Below are positions 26,757-34,533 of a stretch of DNA of 64,000 bases, piece after piece. This DNA is from JBQTIU01 sp052387815. Its GTDB lineage: Bacteria; Pseudomonadota; Alphaproteobacteria; CACIAM-22H2. Position 1 is the first letter of the stretch; the number at the start of each line of letters is the position of its first letter. The stretch is taken from NCBI GenBank assembly GCA_052387815.1, contig JBQTIU010000013.1:62001-126000 (forward strand), read 5' to 3'. Made by a program: the position numbers and the translations under genes. The notes under the pieces are model-generated. The model was given only the letters and a program-made list of their open reading frames with translations, ran no database searches and had not been told where the DNA came from.

Positions 26757-28499
26757 TCATGGCGAGCCGTCGAGAAACTCGAACAAGAACTTGCGATCGT
26801 CGAAGCCGGCCTTGAGACGAACGGTGTCGCCGGCCGCGATGCGGCGGCCCGGCTCGAAAAACCGGGCGACCGTGTGCCAATGCTGCAACACGCCGCCCGG
26901 GCGCGTGCCGATCGTCATCTCGTCGTCGAGGCGGAGATCGAACCACAACACGACGGCATCGATTTCGCCGTCCGCGATGGCTTCGACCTTGATCTCCCAA
27001 GCCCACCCGTGGTCCGGCAGCGTGCGGAAGCCGAATCGCACGATCGGGAACTCCTGGGTGATGCGGCGATGGGACTCCCGTTCCAAGTCGACGGCGACGA
27101 TCATTTCGGGGTCGCGAAAACGGTCGAATGCGCCGAGGTCGAAGCCCTCGATGGCGCCGACCGGGTTGATCAGGCGCAGCCGCGGCAGCTCGACCAGCAC
27201 CCCGTACACGGTGGCGCCGGCGGGGATGACCCGCGCGTCCGGGGCCGCGAGGTGGCGAACGGCGTGGCGCAGGGTCGGCAGCACGCCCTCGCCGAGCAAG
27301 GCGTTGTCGAAGATCTCCGCGACGATGACCGTGGCCGGTTCCGGCATGTCGACGCCGATTTTCAGCAGGGTCGATTTCTTGTCGAGGATGGTTATGCGAT
27401 CCGCGTAGCCGTTGTTGGCGACGATCTCCCGCGCCGCCTCGGCGAGCGGGGTCAGCATCTCGCAAGCCGTGACTCGCGCCGCCCCGGCGCGCGCCGCCAT
27501 GAGCGCGAGCAGGCCCGAGCCGGTGCCGATGTCGAGCACGTGATCGCCGGGCCGCACGCACTTTTCGATGGCGCGCTGAAAGGCCTGGTTGCGGGCCACG
27601 TCGGCGAGCATGGGGAGATGCCAGGGCGGCAACTGCCTGCTTGTCGCCACCCGCAGGATGCGTTGGGCGGCAACGCTCCCGGGGGCGAGTCGCAGTGCCC
27701 GCAGGCAGGCCTCGATCGCCGGCTGCAAATGGCCGGCCTGCGCGAGCGCGCCAGCCAGTTTGACCTGCGCCTCAAGGTCGTCCGGCTTGAGCGATGCCAG
27801 GCGGGTGAAGCTCGCCACCGCTTCGATCGTCTTACCCTCGGCCAGCAAGAGATCGCCGAGGTTGGTGTGCGCCTCGGCGAGGGTCGGCTTGAGCTCCGCC
27901 GCGCGCGTGAAGCCCGCCAGCGCTTCGCTCGTCTGGCCCTCGGCCAGCCGCACGTTGGCGAGGTTGTTGTGGGCCTCGGCGAAGTCGGGTCTGATCGCCA
28001 GCGCTCGGCGGTAGCAGGCCGCCGCGTCCGCGAGCTTGCCCTGGTCCTTAAGGCCATCGCCAAGCTGGAGATGGCATTCGGCGCGGTCGGGCTCGAGCGC
28101 CACGGCGCGGCTGAAATGCGCCAGCGCATCCTCGAGTTGGCCCCGCGCCCGGTGCGCCACGCCGAGGTTGATATGCGCCTCGACGTAGTCGGGTTTGATG
28201 TCCACCGCCCGCCGCCACGCGGCCACGGCATCGTCGAGCCGGCCCCCGGCCTCTAGGGCGAGGCCGAAATTGTGGTGATATTCCGCCACGCGAGCGTCGA
28301 TCGCGATCGCCTGGCCGATGATTTCGATCGCCGCCTGGTGGTTTCCAACCTGGTGGGCGATGACGCCCAGCAGATGCAGCGCGTCGGCATGCGCGGGATC
28401 GACGTCCAGGACTTGTCGGTACGCGACCTCGGCTTCCCGCAAGCGGCCGGAGCGGTGATGCTCGAGCGCCGTGGCGAGCGGATCAGGGCTTTCGGCCAT
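26757..28499 (-). CDS. TPR-repeat protein fused to a PRMT-like methyltransferase
   Basis: 580 aa. The first half (about 1-280) is an array of about seven tetratricopeptide repeats (e.g. AVDIKPDYVEAHINLGVAHR). The second half is a class I AdoMet methyltransferase with motif I VLDIGTGSGLLALMAARAGA (about 320) and VTACEMLTPLAEAAREIV, followed by a PRMT-like beta-barrel section. AEIFDNALLGEGVLPTLRHA holds the acidic residue that corresponds to the double-E loop of arginine methyltransferases. The TPR part should bind a protein partner. No biochemical role can be named; it sits next to cobK, facing it tail to tail, and does not look like a B12 enzyme. Confidence 0.75.
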   Translation of the reverse strand: MAESPDPLATALEHHRSGRLREAEVAYRQVLDVDPAHADALHLLGVIAHQVGNHQAAIEIIGQAIAIDARVAEYHHNFGLALEAGGRLDDAVAAWRRAVDIKPDYVEAHINLGVAHRARGQLEDALAHFSRAVALEPDRAECHLQLGDGLKDQGKLADAAACYRRALAIRPDFAEAHNNLANVRLAEGQTSEALAGFTRAAELKPTLAEAHTNLGDLLLAEGKTIEAVASFTRLASLKPDDLEAQVKLAGALAQAGHLQPAIEACLRALRLAPGSVAAQRILRVATSRQLPPWHLPMLADVARNQAFQRAIEKCVRPGDHVLDIGTGSGLLALMAARAGAARVTACEMLTPLAEAAREIVANNGYADRITILDKKSTLLKIGVDMPEPATVIVAEIFDNALLGEGVLPTLRHAVRHLAAPDARVIPAGATVYGVLVELPRLRLINPVGAIEGFDLGAFDRFRDPEMIVAVDLERESHRRITQEFPIVRFGFRTLPDHGWAWEIKVEAIADGEIDAVVLWFDLRLDDEMTIGTRPGGVLQHWHTVARFFEPGRRIAAGDTVRLKAGFDDRKFLFEFLDGSP

Positions 28500-28656
28500 G
28501 CCCTCTTTTACCCGACCCGGCCGCGGCCGGACAGGGGGCGCCTTTCAGGCCCGTCCGCAGCTTCGCGGTCGAGCGTACCGCTTCGCCGCCCAGGCGCCGT
28601 GACCCGTGGCGATGGCCGGAGCGGCGAGGAAGCGGCGCGCGCGCGGGGAAAGGAAG

Positions 28657-28980
28657 TCAGCGGAGCAGGCGGCGTTGCAGCAGACTCTGCATGTCTCGGC
28701 GTCCGTCCAATACGCAGTAGACGACAACCTGCTGGCCGATGATCCGGTAGATCACCCGGTAAGGTTTGCAGTGGATCTCCCGAAACTCGGTCATGCCGAG
28801 CGAGCGAAGCTCTTTCGGCACGTTGCCCCGTTCGGGGAGTTTGGACAGTCCGAGGCAGGCCTCTTGCAATGCCAGCAACACGCGATCGGCGTTTTCGATC
28901 GCGTCGTGTTCGGCGATGTAGCGGTAGATGTCCTCGATATCGCGCTCGGCATCCTCGGACAGGAAAACCGCGAATGGCAC
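28657..28980 (-). CDS. ParE/RelE-family toxin
   Basis: 107 aa. FLSEDAERDIEDIYRYIAEH at the N-terminus, FREIHCKPYRVIYRIIGQQV and VYCVLDGRRDMQSLL at the C-terminus are the RelE/ParE plasmid-stabilisation pattern. Members either cut mRNA on the ribosome or poison gyrase; the conserved core does not settle which. It follows the Phd-like antitoxin by 8 bp. Confidence 0.85.
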   Translation of the reverse strand: MPFAVFLSEDAERDIEDIYRYIAEHDAIENADRVLLALQEACLGLSKLPERGNVPKELRSLGMTEFREIHCKPYRVIYRIIGQQVVVYCVLDGRRDMQSLLQRRLLR

Positions 28981-28988
28981 TGCGGCGC

Positions 28989-29261
28989 TTATCCCTTGCC
29001 GCGGCCGCGGATGCGCGCGAACGCTGCGCGGGCCGGCCGAACCTTACCCTCTTTGACGCCTCTGCCGGCGAGCGCGAGTATCTTCAGCAGAGCCAGGGTT
29101 TCCTGGGTCTGCTCGTAGCTCGCGATATCCTGCAGAACCGCCTTCGCCTTGCCATGCAGGGTCATGATGACGGGTTTCTGGTGCTCGGCAAGCCCGCGGA
29201 TGACTTCCCGGGCATGGGCCTTGAGATAGCTGATCGGCTTGACCTGCTCGGAGAGTTTCAT
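28989..29261 (-). CDS. Phd/YefM-family antitoxin
   Basis: 90 aa, MKLSEQVKPISYLKAHAREV, with PVIMTLHGKAKAVLQDIASY. This is the N-terminal Phd/YefM DNA-binding fold; the C-terminal tail (about 55-90) is basic and would wrap the toxin. ATG 29261 is preceded by GGGAG with good spacing. A palindrome just upstream (29283-29308) is the probable autoregulatory operator. Confidence 0.85.
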   Translation of the reverse strand: MKLSEQVKPISYLKAHAREVIRGLAEHQKPVIMTLHGKAKAVLQDIASYEQTQETLALLKILALAGRGVKEGKVRPARAAFARIRGRGKG

Positions 29262-29282
29262 CGCCGGCTCCCGTCCGATTAA

Positions 29283-29308
29283 GACCAAAATATAGTCCGA
29301 ATTTGGTC
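29283..29308 (-). promoter_or_regulatory. Putative operator of the phd/parE pair
   Basis: Inverted repeat GACCAAAAT (29283-29291) / AATTTGGTC (29300-29308), 8 of 9 positions paired. It lies 22 bp upstream of the antitoxin start and includes a TATATT-like -10 candidate on the minus strand. Phd/YefM proteins normally bind such palindromes to repress their own operon. Confidence 0.55.
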
Positions 29309-29355
29309 CCATTGGAAGGAGCCGCTCGCCGACCTGCGATTCAAGGGACTAGGAG

Positions 29356-29446
29356 CTAGAGTTTCGTCGCCTCGCGCCGCCGCGGCCGCGAGCCACGTGG
29401 TGATGGTCGGCGGCGTAGAGGCGGCGCAACGCGAACTCGGGCCGCA
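29356..29446 (-). pseudogene. Duplicated 3' end of cobM
   Basis: Aligns with the last 89 bp of cobM (31248-31336), including the former stop codon, with one 2-nt indel and roughly 85 percent identity (about 91 percent over the core 29391-29446). The reverse strand encodes RPEFALRRLYAADHHHV, matching RPDFALSRLYAADHHHV at the CobM C-terminus. No other part of cobM is present here. It lies just beyond the hipA/HTH module, so the module sits between two copies of the cobM 3' end. Confidence 0.8.
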
Positions 29447-29462
29447 TTCCGCAGGGGAAGGT

Positions 29463-29930
29463 TCAGTCGTCCTTGCGGTCGATAAATACGGACCCATCCG
29501 CCTCGACTTGACCTGACAGGTATTTTCGTCGAGCGAGGTGCTCGATGACGGACCGATGGGCCTCGAAGCCTTTCATCATGTCGTTCCCGTGGAAGCCGGT
29601 ATGCTCGGCAAGAGCCGTCTTGCCGATGCGGCAGACAATGGTCGTATCGCCATCCCGGCCATCGAAGGCCAGGCGGTTCCGATCGTCCTCGTACCTGGGA
29701 TTCGAGTCCGGGAAGATCAACGTGCGACGATCCGTCATTCCCAAGACCGTGAGGATCGCCAATGCGGACGAGAGCTGGATGTCCTTTTCCCCGCCCTCGA
29801 ACCGCGACACGGTCGGCGTGCTGACGTTGGCTATCTCGGCGAGTCGTTTTTGGGTAATACCCTGTGCCTTCCGCCTCTGCTTCGCCTCCTCGACAAGAGC
29901 TGCCCAATTGATGCGAAGGTTCCCGTCCAT
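29463..29930 (-). CDS. HTH regulator with DUF1488-like domain, partner of HipA
   Basis: 155 aa. Residues about 20-65 form an XRE-type helix-turn-helix (QGITQKRLAEIANVSTPTVS followed by RFEGGEKD), as in HipB antitoxins. The remainder (about 85-150: RLAFDGRDGDTTIVCRIGKT, EAHRSVIEHLARRKYLSGQV, DGSVFIDRKDD) resembles DUF1488, a small domain of unknown function. The first 100 bp overlap the end of hipA in another frame, so expression is tightly coupled. The order (kinase gene first) is the reverse of the E. coli hipBA operon. Confidence 0.7.
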   Translation of the reverse strand: MDGNLRINWAALVEEAKQRRKAQGITQKRLAEIANVSTPTVSRFEGGEKDIQLSSALAILTVLGMTDRRTLIFPDSNPRYEDDRNRLAFDGRDGDTTIVCRIGKTALAEHTGFHGNDMMKGFEAHRSVIEHLARRKYLSGQVEADGSVFIDRKDD

Positions 29931-31087
29931 CGTTTTTCCATCCGGTCGATCAGTTTGTCCCGCAGCGCCGCATCCGCGACGGTACTCTCATTGACGCCAT
30001 CGCTCGCCGCCTCCATGCGCTTGCCGATGTCCTCGACGGCCAGTCGTATCGCTCCCGCGCCGAGGTCGAATCCCGCGCCGAGCGCGATGATATGCGTGGG
30101 CTGGACTCCTCCGATTCTGAGATCGCTGGCCCCTCCGAGAGCGAGCGCCAGCCTCTGGTAGTCCTTGTAAAGCGATGCCGCCACGAGATCGTAGGCCGGG
30201 GCCAGCCGCAGCCCGTCGAGCGTGTGCAACATCGCGAAGTTCTTGGAGTGCGCGTCGGTGTTCCCGGTGAGGATGCAGGCAAGAATCCGACGATAAAGGC
30301 GCTCGGCCTCCAGCGGGATGCAGGAGGGCGTCGCGCGGATGAAACGGCCCATGTCCTCGTAAGCGCCCTCGTACTTGGACTCCGACGGCCGACCGAGGAG
30401 TTGGGCGAATTCCTCGAAATGCAGCTTTCGACCGGCAGCCGTGCGGTCGAAGCGCCTGACCATCAAGGCTTCGGCGGCGACATTGCCGAGCGGCGCGATC
30501 TCCGTCGCGACGATGGCATCGCCGGGGAGTAGCGCGCGGTATGCGAGCGTGGTCAGGAACTCGATCTCGACGAGGCCCGGCAGTTGGCCGGAGGGCAGCT
30601 TGGCGACATGCGTGCTGACCTCGCCGGCCCGCGCGGGTCGGAATCCGGTCGCCGCCTTGACGGCGAGCAACTTGGGCTGCGTACCGGAGAGGGAGGCGCG
30701 ACTCGCTAAGGCCGCCAATGCCTCGGCATCGTCAAGATCGATCTTCAAGTCTGCGGGCGGCTCCGGGTCGAGGACGGATACGGCTCCGGCGCAGTCCTGC
30801 CCGAAGGCCAGCAGCAGGGCGAAGCGATTATCACGGTTGACGCCGAGCGCGCGGGCCTGGGCGTTGCGTAGCCAGCCTTCGGCAACCAGGTTGTCGAAGA
30901 ACGGGTGAAGGCCGGCCTCACAAGAATGGGGTCGATCCTGAAGCGGCAGGGTGTGCGCGATTGCCGGTTGGCGACTGGCGAGATAGCTTGGGTCGTAGGT
31001 AAAGGCGAAGCGCCCGCCCGGCTGCTGCTCCAGCAGCCCGGCGAACACGTCCTGGAAGTAGACCTTACCCCACGACTTCGTCGCCAT
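29831..31087 (-). CDS. HipA-family serine/threonine kinase toxin
   Basis: 418 aa. N-terminal HipA_N domain (about 5-110), then the kinase: SLSGTQPKLLAVK (glycine loop and Lys), STHVAKLPSG, NVAAEALMVRRFDR, catalytic GNTDAHSKNFAML and the metal-binding APAYDLV. All catalytic positions are present, so activity is plausible; characterised HipA proteins phosphorylate glutamyl-tRNA synthetase and induce dormancy. The last about 39 residues (from RMEKRWTGTFAS) extend past the normal family end and lie in the overlap with the downstream HTH gene, which may reflect a frameshifted or extended C-terminus. A strong A+T-rich promoter region with an inverted repeat lies upstream. Confidence 0.82.
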   Translation of the reverse strand: MATKSWGKVYFQDVFAGLLEQQPGGRFAFTYDPSYLASRQPAIAHTLPLQDRPHSCEAGLHPFFDNLVAEGWLRNAQARALGVNRDNRFALLLAFGQDCAGAVSVLDPEPPADLKIDLDDAEALAALASRASLSGTQPKLLAVKAATGFRPARAGEVSTHVAKLPSGQLPGLVEIEFLTTLAYRALLPGDAIVATEIAPLGNVAAEALMVRRFDRTAAGRKLHFEEFAQLLGRPSESKYEGAYEDMGRFIRATPSCIPLEAERLYRRILACILTGNTDAHSKNFAMLHTLDGLRLAPAYDLVAASLYKDYQRLALALGGASDLRIGGVQPTHIIALGAGFDLGAGAIRLAVEDIGKRMEAASDGVNESTVADAALRDKLIDRMEKRWTGTFASIGQLLSRRRSRGGRHRVLPKNDSPR

Positions 31088-31098
31088 GATAAAACCTA

Positions 31099-31133
31099 TT
31101 TTATGATAACGTTGTATCAGCTATATTATAAAA
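31099..31133 (-). promoter_or_regulatory. Putative operator/promoter of the hipA module
   Basis: TTTTATGATA (31099-31108) and TATTATAAAA (31124-31133) are inverted repeats with 9 of 10 positions paired and a 15-bp spacer that itself contains ATAACGTTGTAT. The stretch is far more A+T-rich than its surroundings, lies 12 bp upstream of the hipA ATG and is the natural binding site for the HTH partner. Confidence 0.55.
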
Positions 31134-31247
31134 TGTATCTTATCAAGGATGGCCCTGCATGTCATCCCAATAAAACAAATTTTATCCAACTCATCCAAGG
31201 GGACGGCCGGGGATGCTGGCCTCGCCTCGGAGCCTGTCCGGCCCGGC

Positions 31248-32027
31248 CTAACCTTTCGTGCCGCCGCGCCGACGCGGCCGCAGCACGTGGTGGTGGTCGG
31301 CGGCGTAGAGCCGGCTCAACGCGAAGTCGGGCCGCTCGGCCAATGTCCGCCCGACCAGGATGAGGGCGGTGCGCGTCAATCGTGCGGCCTTGGCCTTGGC
31401 GCGGATGTCGGCGAGCGTGCCGCGGAGGATGCGCTGGTCGGGCCACGACACCCGGTGGGCGATCACGGCCGGGCAATCGGCGCCGTAGAGCGGAGTGAGC
31501 TCGCGCACGATCAGGGCGAGGTTGGCGATCGACAGGTGGATCGCGAGCGTGGCGCGGCTGCTCGTCAGGCGCTTCAGGTCCTCGGCCGCCGGCACCGGCG
31601 AGGCGCGCCGTGCGGTGCGGGTCAGGATCAAGGTCTGGCTGATGCCGGGGAGCGTGAGCTCGGTCTTGAGCGCCGCGGCGGTGGCGGCATAGGCGGGCAC
31701 GCCCGGCGTCACGTCGTAGGGGATGGCAAGCGCATCGAGCGCTCGCATCTGCTCAGCCATCGCCCCATAGAGCGACGGGTCGCCCGAATGCACGCGCGCC
31801 ACCTCGAGCCCGGCCGCGTGCGCGGCGGCCATTTCGGCGACGATCGCCTCGAGGTCCAAGGGCGCGGTATCGATGACCCGGGCGCCCGCTGGCGCCTCGG
31901 CGACCACCGCGCTTGGAACCAGCGAGCCGGCGTAGAGGACCACTTGCGCGTGCCGGATGAGCTCGCGCCCGCGCACGGTGATGAGGTCGGGCGCGCCCGG
32001 CCCGGCGCCGATGAAGTGGACGCTCAT
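31248..32027 (-). CDS. cobM: Precorrin-4 C11-methyltransferase
   Basis: 259 aa tetrapyrrole methylase. VHFIGAGPGAPDLITVRGRE, VVLYAGSLVPSAVVAEAP, ARVHSGDPSLYGAMAEQMRA, YDVTPGVPAYAATAAALKTE and LTLPGISQTLILTRTARR are CobM/CbiF-specific. It methylates C11 of (cobalt-)precorrin-4. ATG 32027 overlaps the cbiG-cobJ stop by 4 bp and cobM is the last gene of the cbiX-cobHLI-cbiG/J-cobM operon. Its final 89 bp are duplicated at 29356-29446. Confidence 0.95.
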   Translation of the reverse strand: MSVHFIGAGPGAPDLITVRGRELIRHAQVVLYAGSLVPSAVVAEAPAGARVIDTAPLDLEAIVAEMAAAHAAGLEVARVHSGDPSLYGAMAEQMRALDALAIPYDVTPGVPAYAATAAALKTELTLPGISQTLILTRTARRASPVPAAEDLKRLTSSRATLAIHLSIANLALIVRELTPLYGADCPAVIAHRVSWPDQRILRGTLADIRAKAKAARLTRTALILVGRTLAERPDFALSRLYAADHHHVLRPRRRGGTKG

Positions 32028-33832
32028 GAGCTCCGCCGGCCGCGCTTTACGGCGTAGCCGCGCGGCGTGTAGACGAAGGTCCCGCCCGCGTGCTCGATCC
32101 GCCGCGTTTGCGAGTTGCCGATCAGCACCAGCGTCAGCATGTCGACCGCCGCGGCGGCCAAGTCGGCGAGCCTCACGGTCGCGACGGTCTCGCCGGGGCG
32201 CCCCACATTGCGGGCGAGCACCACCGGCGTGTCGGGCGCGCGGTGGGCGAGCAGGATGTCGCGGGCCCGGGCGAGCTGATCGCGGCGGCGGCCGGAGGCG
32301 GGATTGTAGAGCGCGACCACGAAATCGGCTGCGCTCGCGGCCTCGAGCCGCCGGGCGATCGTCGCCCACGGCGTCAACAGGTCGGACAGCGAGATGGCGC
32401 AGAAATCGTGGCCGAGCGGCGCGCCGGCGCGCGCGGCGGCCGCCTGCGCGGCCGACACGCCCGGGCACACATGGACCTCGATCCGCCGCCAGGCCGGGGC
32501 CGGGGCGCGCTCGATGAGCTCGAAGGCGAGCGCGCCGAGCCCGTATATGCCGGCGTCGCCCGACGACACCAGCGCCACCGCGCGGCCCTCCGCCGCCAGC
32601 CCGAGCGCGGTCTTGACCCTCGCCTCCTCCTCGCCGAGCGCGCTGGTGTGCCGCGTCTTGCCGGCGATCTCCTCGCCGAGGAGGTCGAGATAGAGGCCGT
32701 AGCCGACGATATCGCTGGCCGCCGCGAGCGCGGCCGATGCCTCGGGCGTGCGCCAGCCGGCATCGCCCGGGCCGATGCCAACGATGGCCAGGCGGGCGCG
32801 CGCGCGGCCGACCGCGAACGGATCGATCGGCCGCGGGCTCAGCGCCAGCGCGCAGGTGGCGCGCGCCGACTTGACCTTGGGCGCGACGAGCACGGCTTGC
32901 GGCCCGGCCGCGGCCAGCGCCGCGCCCTCGGCCACCCCGGGACATCCGGTCGCGCGCCGGACCGCCGCCGACGGGGTCTTGAGGCGCGGCGCCTCTTGGG
33001 CCAGGCGGGTGGCCGGGAAGAACCGCGCCGGCACGCCCAGCGAGGCGGCGAGCGCGTGCACCGCCGGCTCGTCCTCCTTGAGGTCGATGCTGGCCACGCA
33101 CGCCAGCGCGCCGGGCGCGAGGCCGCCCGCGGCCAGCGTGCGGCGGACCAGGGCCTCGAGCTCGCGCGCCTCCACGCCGCGCTCGCCGCCCACCCCGAGC
33201 GCGAGCACCGGCGGATGGAAGACCAGCGTGCGCTCGTCCCCGGCCACCGCGCGCTCGGTGACCCGGATCTGCAGGCCGGCCGCGCGGGCGAACTCTATGC
33301 GGCTGGTCAACCACGATGCCTCGCCGGCCTCCACCCGCAGGGCCACCTCGGCGCCGGCGAGGAGCGCGGCGGACAGCGTCTTGAGCGCGCCGGGATTGGC
33401 GATCCGCCAGCCGGCGGGCGGGTCGTCGAGGGCGAGCCCGAGCGCGATCTCGCCCGCGGTGGTGATGGCGGCGGTCCCGCCGAGCGCGCCGGCGATGCGG
33501 CGCGCCAGCTGGTTGGCGCCGCGATGGCCGCCCAGCAGCGGCACCGCGGCGCTGCCGTCCTCGGCCAGCGCGATGACCGGCGGTTCCTCGCCCTTGTCGG
33601 CGAGGAGGGGCGCGAGCGCGCGGATGAGGATGCCGGAGGCGCAAATGCCGACGATGGGATGGCGGTCGGCGAACAGGCGGCGCAGATGCGCCCCGGTATC
33701 TTCGAACGCGACCTCGGCCCCGGCGACCCGGGGACCAAGGCCGTGCAGCAAAGCGCCGGGCAAGGCGGCCTGGAGCCGCCGGGCGAGCGCGCCGCCGCGG
33801 GCCGTGAGCGCGACCAGGACCGGCGGATTCAT
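32024..33832 (-). CDS. cobJ: CbiG-CobJ fusion: cobalt-precorrin-5A hydrolase and precorrin-3B C17-methyltransferase
   Basis: 602 aa in two parts. Residues about 1-340 are CbiG: HPIVGICASGILIRALAPLL, GGHRGANQLARRIA, GVGGERGVEARELEALV and ASIDLKEDEPAVHALAASLG. Residues about 350-602 are CobJ/CbiH: LAIVGIGPGDAGWRTPEASA, DIVGYGLYLDLL, VSSGDAGIYGLGALAFEL, VCPGVSAAQAAAARAGAPLG and ALYNPASGRR. CbiG removes the C20 fragment as acetaldehyde after ring contraction by the CbiH-type enzyme; joining them couples consecutive or near-consecutive steps. Overlaps its neighbours by 4 bp on both sides. Confidence 0.93.
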   Translation of the reverse strand: MNPPVLVALTARGGALARRLQAALPGALLHGLGPRVAGAEVAFEDTGAHLRRLFADRHPIVGICASGILIRALAPLLADKGEEPPVIALAEDGSAAVPLLGGHRGANQLARRIAGALGGTAAITTAGEIALGLALDDPPAGWRIANPGALKTLSAALLAGAEVALRVEAGEASWLTSRIEFARAAGLQIRVTERAVAGDERTLVFHPPVLALGVGGERGVEARELEALVRRTLAAGGLAPGALACVASIDLKEDEPAVHALAASLGVPARFFPATRLAQEAPRLKTPSAAVRRATGCPGVAEGAALAAAGPQAVLVAPKVKSARATCALALSPRPIDPFAVGRARARLAIVGIGPGDAGWRTPEASAALAAASDIVGYGLYLDLLGEEIAGKTRHTSALGEEEARVKTALGLAAEGRAVALVSSGDAGIYGLGALAFELIERAPAPAWRRIEVHVCPGVSAAQAAAARAGAPLGHDFCAISLSDLLTPWATIARRLEAASAADFVVALYNPASGRRRDQLARARDILLAHRAPDTPVVLARNVGRPGETVATVRLADLAAAAVDMLTLVLIGNSQTRRIEHAGGTFVYTPRGYAVKRGRRSS

Positions 33833-34533
33833 CGCCAGGCCTCGCCGCGGCGATGGACCAGGATGAGCGAGAAATAGGGCACGCCAGCCGGGTCGATCTC
33901 AGCGAGCGGGGGCTGGCGCTCGTTCGCCATGCTCGCATGCTCGATGTAGCGCGCCGCCTGGGCGAGACCGGCGCGCTCCAAGAGCGCGCGGATGCGCGCG
34001 AAATGCCGGCCGAGCTTGACGATCGCCGCGCCCTCGCAAGCCGCGAGCCTCGCCGCGATCGCCGCATCGGGGAGGCTCGCCGGGATGACGCACAGCACGT
34101 CGTCGCGGGCGGCGAGCGGCCGGCCGAGCGCGGCGGCGGCGGCCATCAGCGAGGACACGCCGGGGACGACCGCCACGCGGTGCGAGGCGCAAAGGCGGGC
34201 GAAAAGATACATGAACGAGCCGTAGAGGAACGGGTCGCCGAGGCACAGCGCCGCCACGTCGCGGCCGGCATCGAGATGGGCGCCGAGCGCGGCCGCGGCG
34301 CGCTCGAACACCGGGCCGGAGGGGAAGCGGTCGGGCGCGAGCGGCATGCGGATCGCGACCTCGACCTGGCCGCCGGGCAGATGCGGGGCGGCGACCGCCC
34401 GGGCGAGACTATCGCCTTGCTCGGGCGCCATGTAGGCGAGCACCGGACAGGCCCGGATGAGCCGCAGCGCCTTGAGCGTCAGCAATTCCGGGTCGCCGGG
34501 ACCGACGCCGATGCCGTAGAGGGTGGAATTCAC
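33829..34533 (-). CDS. cobI: Precorrin-2 C20-methyltransferase
   Basis: 234 aa from GTG 34533 (VNSTLYGIGVGPGDPELLTL). The tetrapyrrole methylase motifs GVGPGDPE, LGDPFLYGSFMYLFARL, VVPGVSSLMAAAAALGRPLA and IVKLGRHFARIRALL identify the CobI/CbiL branch. The GTG overlaps the cobL stop by 4 bp, like the other junctions in this operon; an ATG 18 bp upstream (MVRGEA) is possible. Confidence 0.93.
   Translation of the reverse strand: MNSTLYGIGVGPGDPELLTLKALRLIRACPVLAYMAPEQGDSLARAVAAPHLPGGQVEVAIRMPLAPDRFPSGPVFERAAAALGAHLDAGRDVAALCLGDPFLYGSFMYLFARLCASHRVAVVPGVSSLMAAAAALGRPLAARDDVLCVIPASLPDAAIAARLAACEGAAIVKLGRHFARIRALLERAGLAQAARYIEHASMANERQPPLAEIDPAGVPYFSLILVHRRGEAWR

Noticed and set aside
29279..29497. 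Short frame between the Phd antitoxin and the HTH gene as a separate gene
   Set aside because: The region is explained by the cobM 3'-end duplicate and the antitoxin promoter.
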